The notes under the pieces were generated by a model. It worked only from the letters and a program-made list of their open reading frames with translations. It was not told the DNA's origin and did no database searches. Positions 7,456 to 11,571 of a stretch of DNA of 11,571 bases are shown piece by piece. How positions within the stretch are numbered: the stretch's first letter is position 1; each line of letters starts with the position of its first letter. The DNA is from Eubacterium sp. (GTDB taxonomy: Bacteria > Bacillota > Clostridia > Lachnospirales > Lachnospiraceae): assembly GCA_017616955.1 (NCBI GenBank), contig JAFZXD010000129.1, positions 1 to 11,571 of the forward strand. The letters are read 5' to 3'. Made by a program: the position numbers and the translations under genes.

Positions 7456-7461
7456 ATTATA
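7456..7461 (-). promoter_or_regulatory. Candidate -10 box of the GGDEF gene
   Basis: A perfect TATAAT lies on the minus strand. At 17 nt upstream the -35 position reads TATACT, which is only 3/6. The leader would be about 55 nt and contains no recognisable c-di-GMP riboswitch. Confidence 0.35.
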
Positions 7462-7520
7462 TTATTTTCTGACTAAAAAGTATAGTAAAAATTGTTTTAT
7501 GTTTATTAATATTACGTTTT

Positions 7521-7532
7521 ATGATATCATTT
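7521..7532 (+). promoter_or_regulatory. Palindrome ATGATATCAT before the TetR gene, candidate autoregulatory operator
   Basis: ATGATATCAT (7521-7530) is a perfect 10-bp palindrome 35 nt before the TetR start codon. The decamer GATATCATTT (7523-7532) recurs in the same gene-relative orientation upstream of the MMPL operon (6210-6219, minus strand). A near copy of the other MMPL upstream motif, TGACTAAAA (8/9 to TGTCTAAAA), lies at 7470-7478. Confidence 0.35.
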
Positions 7533-7565
7533 ATATGTTTTAAACTTTAAAATGGTGGTGAGAAC

Positions 7566-8162
7566 ATGTCAGAATCACTTATAACAAAACGCGCTATCGC
7601 TGATAGTTTAAAAGAACTGACCGGAGAGAAAACATTTGATAAAATATCCGTAAAGGATATCTCTGAAAAATGCGGTATAAACCGTCAGACTTTCTATTAT
7701 CATTTTGAAGACAAGTTTGCTCTTTTGGAATGGATATATAAAACCGATCTTTTTGATGCCAACATGGAAGGCATCGATTTCGATAACTGGGGCGAGAAAT
7801 TCTATCAGACGCTTACGGCTATGAAGAATGACAAATGCTTCTATGTCAATACAATTAATCACACTGAGAATTATATACACAGATATCTTACCGAGCAGAC
7901 TCAATCTGTATTTCAGAAGGCTATTGATATACTCGATGAGAGGAAGACCGTTGATAAAGTACAACGAGAATTCATAGCAAAGTTTTTTGCATACGGTGTA
8001 GCGGGAATGGTCATTGAATGGGCTTCGGGAGGAATGATCAAGGATCCGAAATTCTTATCAACAAATATGATGAAGCTCAAAAACAGCTGCGAAAAAGCCG
8101 CCTATATCTATATAACAGATGAGGTCTACGAAAAGATAGAAGAAGAGATGAAAAATCTTTAG
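7566..8162 (+). CDS. TetR-family transcriptional regulator, DhaS-type C-terminal domain
   Basis: This is a 198-aa DNA-binding regulator. The N-terminal helix-turn-helix covers about 8-55, with the core KISVKDISEKCG (26-37) and the recognition helix region INRQTFYYHF (38-47), the hallmark of TetR proteins. The C-terminal part, with AYGVAGMVIEWASGG (142-156), resembles the TetR_C_8 domain seen in DhaS-like regulators. The ATG is preceded by GGTGGTGAG. It is divergent from the GGDEF gene and separated from the M23 gene only by that gene's promoter, so it is probably monocistronic. TetR proteins of this type usually repress a nearby transporter or enzyme; the MMPL operon 1.4 kb away is the best candidate target because of a shared upstream motif. 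The ligand is unknown. Confidence 0.92.
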   Translation: MSESLITKRAIADSLKELTGEKTFDKISVKDISEKCGINRQTFYYHFEDKFALLEWIYKTDLFDANMEGIDFDNWGEKFYQTLTAMKNDKCFYVNTINHTENYIHRYLTEQTQSVFQKAIDILDERKTVDKVQREFIAKFFAYGVAGMVIEWASGGMIKDPKFLSTNMMKLKNSCEKAAYIYITDEVYEKIEEEMKNL

Positions 8163-8191
8163 TTGCCGTGATTGAATATTTATTGTATAAT
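8163..8191 (+). promoter_or_regulatory. Promoter of the M23 peptidase gene
   Basis: TTGCCG (8163-8168, 4/6), a 17-nt spacer, and a perfect TATAAT (8186-8191) lie directly after the TetR stop codon. The predicted start near 8198 gives a leader of about 33 nt. Confidence 0.7.
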
Positions 8192-8218
8192 TATTCATCG
8201 TAAACAATGTCTTTTTTT

Positions 8219-8224
8219 AAGGAG
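8219..8224 (+). promoter_or_regulatory. Ribosome binding site deciding the M23 start
   Basis: AAGGAG lies 6 nt before the ATG at 8231. The upstream in-frame ATG at 8207 would put this site inside the coding region and has no SD of its own. Confidence 0.8.
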
Positions 8225-8230
8225 ATTTGC

Positions 8231-9508
8231 ATGAAATATAAAAATAAAAAACTACTCAGTGCCATCCTTATAGGTACTATGATAGCAGGAACTATTCAGG
8301 CTATCCCCGTAAATAACAGCGTTGTTTCCGCAGATGAATTATCAGATGCTGAAGAAAAGAAAGCTGAAGCAAGATCAAAACGAGAGGAAGCAGAGTATAA
8401 ACTCTCTCAGCTTGAGGTTGCGAAGAGTGATATTCTCAACGTCATCGAGTCTCTTGATAAAGAGATAAGCGGATACCAAACCAAGATATCCGATCTTCGA
8501 AGCGAAAAGAATCGTCTACAAGTTTCAGCAGCCGTTATAGAAAATAATCTTCAGAATGCTTACATAGCTGAATCAAAGCAGTATGAAAGCATGAAAGAGC
8601 GAATCCAGTTCGCCTATGAAAATGGCGATGCTGACTATATAGAAGCTCTTCTATCCATTAAAGAATATTCATCTGTTACCAATCAGTCAGAATATGTTGA
8701 TAAGGTTTCCATATACGATCAGCAGCAGCTGAACGAACTTCTTGTAATCGAGAAAAGCATTGCAGAGTTTAAAGCAACCATCTCCGATAACTTAAAAGAA
8801 GTCAGCAGTTTGAAAGCTGAAGCTGAGGAAGAACAGGAAGCGCTCGAAGTTATGCAGAGCGGAAAGCAGTCAACTCTTTCCGAGTATAATATCGAGATTG
8901 CAGATCAGCAGATAACTATAGAAGAGATGGAAGCGCTTGAAGCTGAACAGGATCAGGCGATTGCTGCTATAGAAGCACAGGCAGCTGCAGCAAGAGCAGC
9001 CGCACAGGCAGCTACAAGACCAAGCGCATCATATAAATCATCAGATGATACTTCATCTCCTACCGATGCAGAAGACGACTCAGATTATTATGAACCTGAT
9101 TCTTTGAATTCATATTCCGGAGGTGCATTTACATGGCCCCTTCCGGGATGTTATACATTAACTGATACTTTTGGTCCAAGAGAAGTTCCAACTCCGGGTG
9201 CATCTTCATTCCACCATGGAATTGATATCGCAGGCGATGAAGGGCTTCCTATAGTAGCAGCTGCTGACGGAGTTGTATCCTTCACAGGTTACTTCGGAGC
9301 CGGTGGTAACACAGTCATCATTGACCACGGCGACGGAATGTCCACACTGTACATGCATATGTCTGCATTCGCAATCGGTGAGGGCGCAAATGTTACAGCA
9401 GGAACAGTTATTGGATATGTTGGAACAACCGGTGCTTCTACCGGTCCACATCTTCACTTTGGTCTGAGAATCGGTGGAGAATATTACGATCCGTTGGGAT
9501 ACTTATAA
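8231..9508 (+). CDS. Secreted coiled-coil M23 (LytM-type) peptidoglycan endopeptidase
   Basis: This 425-aa protein has a signal peptide (basic KYKNKK, hydrophobic stretch, probable cleavage after VVSA near residue 34). A long charged coiled coil (about 35-245) ends in an Ala-rich stretch. An acidic Ser/Asp linker (about 265-295) leads to the M23 domain (about 300-425). All zinc ligands and the catalytic His are present: HHGID (His328, Asp332), YMHM (His376) and HLHF (His407, His409), so the enzyme should be active and cleave peptide bridges in peptidoglycan. The layout is that of EnvC/PcsB-like division hydrolases, in which the coiled coil binds a membrane partner such as FtsX; no ftsEX is in the window, so that link is inference. 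The start was moved from 8207 to 8231 on RBS and signal-peptide grounds. It has its own promoter and terminator and appears monocistronic. Confidence 0.93.
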   Translation: MKYKNKKLLSAILIGTMIAGTIQAIPVNNSVVSADELSDAEEKKAEARSKREEAEYKLSQLEVAKSDILNVIESLDKEISGYQTKISDLRSEKNRLQVSAAVIENNLQNAYIAESKQYESMKERIQFAYENGDADYIEALLSIKEYSSVTNQSEYVDKVSIYDQQQLNELLVIEKSIAEFKATISDNLKEVSSLKAEAEEEQEALEVMQSGKQSTLSEYNIEIADQQITIEEMEALEAEQDQAIAAIEAQAAAARAAAQAATRPSASYKSSDDTSSPTDAEDDSDYYEPDSLNSYSGGAFTWPLPGCYTLTDTFGPREVPTPGASSFHHGIDIAGDEGLPIVAAADGVVSFTGYFGAGGNTVIIDHGDGMSTLYMHMSAFAIGEGANVTAGTVIGYVGTTGASTGPHLHFGLRIGGEYYDPLGYL

Positions 9509-9536
9509 AATAGATAATATATGCTAACATAAAAAG

Positions 9537-9566
9537 AAAGTAGGATGATCGTCATCCTACTTTTTT
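9537..9566 (+). terminator. Bidirectional intrinsic terminator between the M23 and LemA genes
   Basis: A perfect 12-bp stem (9537-9548 with 9552-9563, loop TCG) is followed by a T-tract at 9561-9566 on the plus strand. On the minus strand the stem is followed by TTTCTTTTT, so it can also stop the convergent LemA transcript. Confidence 0.88.
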
Positions 9567-9604
9567 AGTGTTCATTCTATTCTTTTCAATTATATAATCA
9601 AGAA

Positions 9605-10138
9605 TCACATGATTGAACCGTCTTTTTTAATATCTGTAAATACATATGTGAAAACCGGTTTATCGCTTTTCTTTCTCAGATTAGCTATTACACTTCCCGG
9701 GAATGAAGATATAAAACCGTTGTAAGCAGATACGCTCTTATTATATGCAAGACTCGCTTTGAATATGTCTTTTCTCGCCATATCAAACTTCTCGAGATTC
9801 TCAACAAATTCCGCATCCTTTTTCAATTCAGGATGTTTTTCGATTACTTCCTGAAGAGCAGAATCAGCTTTATCAAGCTGCTCTGATGTAACCGACTGCA
9901 TCGTTGCCAGAGTACCAAGCGTAAATGCAGATGTATCCGGAGCTTCTATCTCATGTTTTATTCCGGCCTTATCAAGAGCTTCCACAAGTTTTCCGAGACG
10001 GAACCCGCGATCCCATATTCCTGCGTCCACCTCAGCATTTTTATCTCTGGTAACGGACTCAAGTTTATTTATTCTGGTTGTAATATATATGAATGTAACG
10101 CCCAGTATTAAGACTAAAGCAAGTATGAAATATCCCAA
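9605..10138 (-). CDS. LemA-family membrane protein
   Basis: This 177-aa protein has one N-terminal membrane segment (about 3-19) followed by a helical extracytoplasmic or cytoplasmic domain. The family pattern is visible in WDRGFRLGKLVEAL (42-55) and in the C-terminal block HPELKKDAEF (102-111), with AYNKSVSAYNGFISSFP (131-147), which match the conserved yPeLk...F, YN...YN and fP motifs of LemA. The biochemical role of LemA proteins is not well defined. The start is TTG at 10138, needed to include the membrane segment; a GGGGG run lies 8 nt upstream. It follows pflA on the same strand after a 99-nt gap, so it could be co-transcribed, and it converges on the M23 gene. The length is close to the family norm of about 185. 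Confidence 0.88.
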   Translation of the reverse strand: MGYFILALVLILGVTFIYITTRINKLESVTRDKNAEVDAGIWDRGFRLGKLVEALDKAGIKHEIEAPDTSAFTLGTLATMQSVTSEQLDKADSALQEVIEKHPELKKDAEFVENLEKFDMARKDIFKASLAYNKSVSAYNGFISSFPGSVIANLRKKSDKPVFTYVFTDIKKDGSIM

Positions 10139-10237
10139 CGTTTTTTCCCCCGTGGTCTTTATTAGTTTTTTGTAACTGTTCAGTCCACTGACTATTTTAA
10201 CACAACGGATATATATAATGCTACCATAAGTTACCGC
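10139..10237 (-). other. pflA-LemA intergenic leader with poly-G SD and a small palindrome
   Basis: CCCCC at 10147-10151 is the GGGGG Shine-Dalgarno-like run of the LemA gene. TCAGT-CC-ACTGA is a short inverted repeat of unknown meaning. I see AT-rich stretches but no convincing -35/-10 pair and no terminator, so read-through from pflA is the simplest supply of transcript. Confidence 0.4.
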
Positions 10238-11011
10238 TTATTGAATTCCAAGGAGCTTGTATGTTCTTTCAACCTCTTCTTTTGTAGGAGGATTTACCCC
10301 CTTAAGCGGGTACTCTATATTCAGTCTTTCATATTCAGGAATACCCATCTTATGATATGGAAGCACCTCTACTTTTGATACTGTTTTCAGAGTTTTTATA
10401 TATTCACCCAATTCTTTAACAGCTTCTTCATCATCCGTGATTCCCGGAACAAGAACATATCTTATCCACATTTCCTTGCCGTTATCCGACAGATATTTAG
10501 CCATCTCAAGAATATTTTTATTTGTATGTCCGGTCAGTTTCTTATGCTCATCATCTCTTATATGTTTTATATCAAGCATAAAAAGGTCCGTCACTTCACA
10601 GAGTTTTTTAAACTTTTCAAAGAATTCGCCTTCACTCTTAAAAGGATTTCCCGATGTATCCAGAGTTGTATTCACGCCCTCTTTCTTCGCCAACGCAAAT
10701 AGCTCAGTTACAAAATCTATCTGAAGGAGTGCTTCTCCTCCGCTTACGGTTATTCCTCCACCATTCTTCCAATAAGTGCGAAACCGTAGTGCCTTACTCA
10801 TTATCTCAGATGGAGTAACACTATGAACTGTTATACCACTATCATTTAATTTGTCCAGATTATCACCCGTGCATATATTCCATGTCTCAGGATTGTGACA
10901 ATACTTACATCTCATGTTACATCCCTGCATGAAGACAATGAATCTTATACCGGGACCGTCCACAGCCCCAAAGCTTTCGGTAGAATGAATATAACCTATA
11001 GTTTCCGACAT
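10238..11011 (-). CDS. pflA: Pyruvate formate-lyase activating enzyme (radical SAM)
   Basis: PflA uses a [4Fe-4S] cluster and S-adenosylmethionine to abstract hydrogen from the active-site glycine of PflB, making the glycyl radical needed for anaerobic pyruvate cleavage. The 257-aa protein has the family start IHSTESFGAVDGPGIR (8-23), the cluster motif CNMRCKYC (Cys31, Cys35, Cys38) and the SAM-binding TVSGGEALLQ (88-97), with DIKH at 147-150. There is no extra ferredoxin-like insert, which fits PflA rather than the larger GRE activases of other glycyl-radical systems. GAGGAG lies 7 nt before the ATG. It is downstream of pflB on the same strand, separated by a terminator and its own promoter (11048-11076), so activase and lyase can be expressed in different amounts. 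Confidence 0.97.
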   Translation of the reverse strand: MSETIGYIHSTESFGAVDGPGIRFIVFMQGCNMRCKYCHNPETWNICTGDNLDKLNDSGITVHSVTPSEIMSKALRFRTYWKNGGGITVSGGEALLQIDFVTELFALAKKEGVNTTLDTSGNPFKSEGEFFEKFKKLCEVTDLFMLDIKHIRDDEHKKLTGHTNKNILEMAKYLSDNGKEMWIRYVLVPGITDDEEAVKELGEYIKTLKTVSKVEVLPYHKMGIPEYERLNIEYPLKGVNPPTKEEVERTYKLLGIQ

Positions 11012-11047
11012 GATAAATCTCCTCTTTATTGCATTTCACAGTAACTC

Positions 11048-11076
11048 ATAATACACCCTTCTTAAAAAGCTGACAA
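11048..11076 (-). promoter_or_regulatory. Promoter of pflA, with its -35 inside the pflB terminator
   Basis: On the minus strand TTGTCA (11071-11076, 5/6) lies 17 nt from TATTAT (11048-11053, 5/6). The -35 is part of the distal arm of the pflB terminator hairpin. The predicted start near 11041 gives a leader of about 30 nt. Confidence 0.65.
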
Positions 11077-11106
11077 CTGAGATCTGATCTCAACTGTCAG
11101 CTTTTT
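11064..11106 (-). terminator. Intrinsic terminator of pflB
   Basis: A 12-bp outer stem (11064-11075 with 11095-11106) continues through two positions that are G-U wobbles only in minus-strand RNA. It then runs through TGAGA/TCTCA to a 5-nt loop, 19 pairs in all. Five T residues end the minus-strand copy. It starts 31 nt after the pflB stop. Confidence 0.88.
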
Positions 11107-11136
11107 ATTATATGTATATATTAAGAACTGTTTTAT

Positions 11137-11571
11137 TTACAGAGCGTCATGGAATGTTCTGCTGATAACATCCATCTGCTGTTCCTTTGTCAGGCTTATG
11201 AACTTAACAGCATAACCTGAAACTCTGATTGTGAAGTTAGCATACTCAGGCTTTTCAGGATGCTCCATGATATCCTCAAGTGTTGCACGGCTGAATACAT
11301 TTACGTTAAGGTGATGTGCACCCTGATCAAAGTATCCATCCATAGCGTTCATGAGGTTCTGTACTCTCTCGTCTTCTGTATGTCCGAGAGCGTCAGGATT
11401 CATTGACTGAGTATTTGATATGCCATCAAGTGCCCATACATAAGGAATCTTTGCAACTGAGTTAAGTGATGCAAGAAGTCCGCTTGTCTCTGCTCCGTAG
11501 CTTGGGTTAGCTCCAGGTGCAAGTGGAGTCCATGCACGACGTCCATCCGGCATATTTCCTGTAAACTTACC
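11137..11571 (-). CDS. pflB: Pyruvate formate-lyase (formate acetyltransferase), C-terminal part, cut by the right window edge
   Basis: PflB converts pyruvate and CoA to acetyl-CoA and formate in anaerobic metabolism. The visible 144 residues are the C-terminal end of a protein usually near 750. They begin [20 protein letters not shown] and continue through HHLNVNVF. The glycyl-radical loop RVSGYAV follows, with the radical Gly encoded at 11215-11217. The end, [15 protein letters not shown], is typical of true PflB. The active-site Cys-Cys pair lies beyond the window. The ATG at 11553 is internal, because the frame continues open to the edge. The gene ends before a strong terminator, with pflA downstream on the same strand. 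Confidence 0.97.
   Translation of the reverse strand, partial: GKFTGNMPDGRRAWTPLAPGANPSYGAETSGLLASLNSVAKIPYVWALDGISNTQSMNPDALGHTEDERVQNLMNAMDGYFDQGAHHLNVNVFSRATLEDIMEHPEKPEYANFTIRVSGYAVKFISLTKEQQMDVISRTFHDAL

Noticed and set aside
8207..8230. Upstream ATG as the start of the M23 gene
   Set aside because: It has no SD, lies about 9 nt from the predicted transcription start, and would place an acidic residue ahead of the signal peptide; AAGGAG points to 8231.

Overview
The window looks like chromosomal DNA of a low-to-moderate GC Firmicute, most likely of the Lachnospiraceae/Clostridia type. The reasons are strong AGGAGG-type ribosome binding sites, an AT-rich codon bias, a pyruvate formate-lyase (pflB-pflA) pair, a TetR regulator with the DhaS-type C-terminal domain, a soluble GGDEF protein, a coiled-coil M23 peptidase, and a lipoprotein/MMPL pair built on xxxLxxG heptads. 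The taxonomic placement is inference from gene content, not from a marker gene. No phage, transposon, CRISPR array or plasmid gene is visible.

Layout, left to right. (1) Bases 1-1013, minus strand: the N-terminal half of polyphosphate kinase (ppk1), cut by the left edge and probably starting at a TTG, with a promoter at 1061-1089. (2) Bases 1180-6128, minus strand: a two-gene operon. An MMPL/RND-type transporter overlaps by 4 nt a 953-aa lipoprotein made largely of two blocks of about 20 heptads. The operon ends in a strong terminator at 1122-1163, and the region upstream of its start carries a TTAGACA inverted repeat. (3) Bases 6269-6473: tRNA-Leu(UAA) on the minus strand with its own promoter, a leader hairpin and a terminator. 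(4) Bases 6492-7394, minus strand: a GGDEF protein with a second, degenerate GGDEF-like domain. (5) Bases 7566-8162, plus strand: the TetR/DhaS-type regulator, divergent from the GGDEF gene. (6) Bases 8231-9508, plus strand: a secreted coiled-coil plus LytM/M23 cell-wall peptidase with its own promoter and a bidirectional terminator. (7) Bases 9605-11011, minus strand: pflA followed by a LemA-family membrane protein with a TTG start. (8) Bases 11137-11571, minus strand: the C-terminal end of pflB, including the glycyl-radical loop.

How it fits together: pflB/pflA is the anaerobic pyruvate-to-formate/acetyl-CoA step, and the activase installs the glycyl radical on PflB. The MMPL/lipoprotein pair probably acts at the cell envelope and may be controlled by the nearby TetR, because both upstream regions share the decamer GATATCATTT in the same orientation. 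The M23 and LemA proteins are also envelope proteins, but nothing in the sequence ties them to the MMPL operon. The most unusual items are the lipid-anchored heptad-repeat partner of the MMPL protein, the split of catalytic and inhibitory motifs between the two halves of the GGDEF protein, and two related terminator hairpins, one of which supplies the -35 box of pflA.
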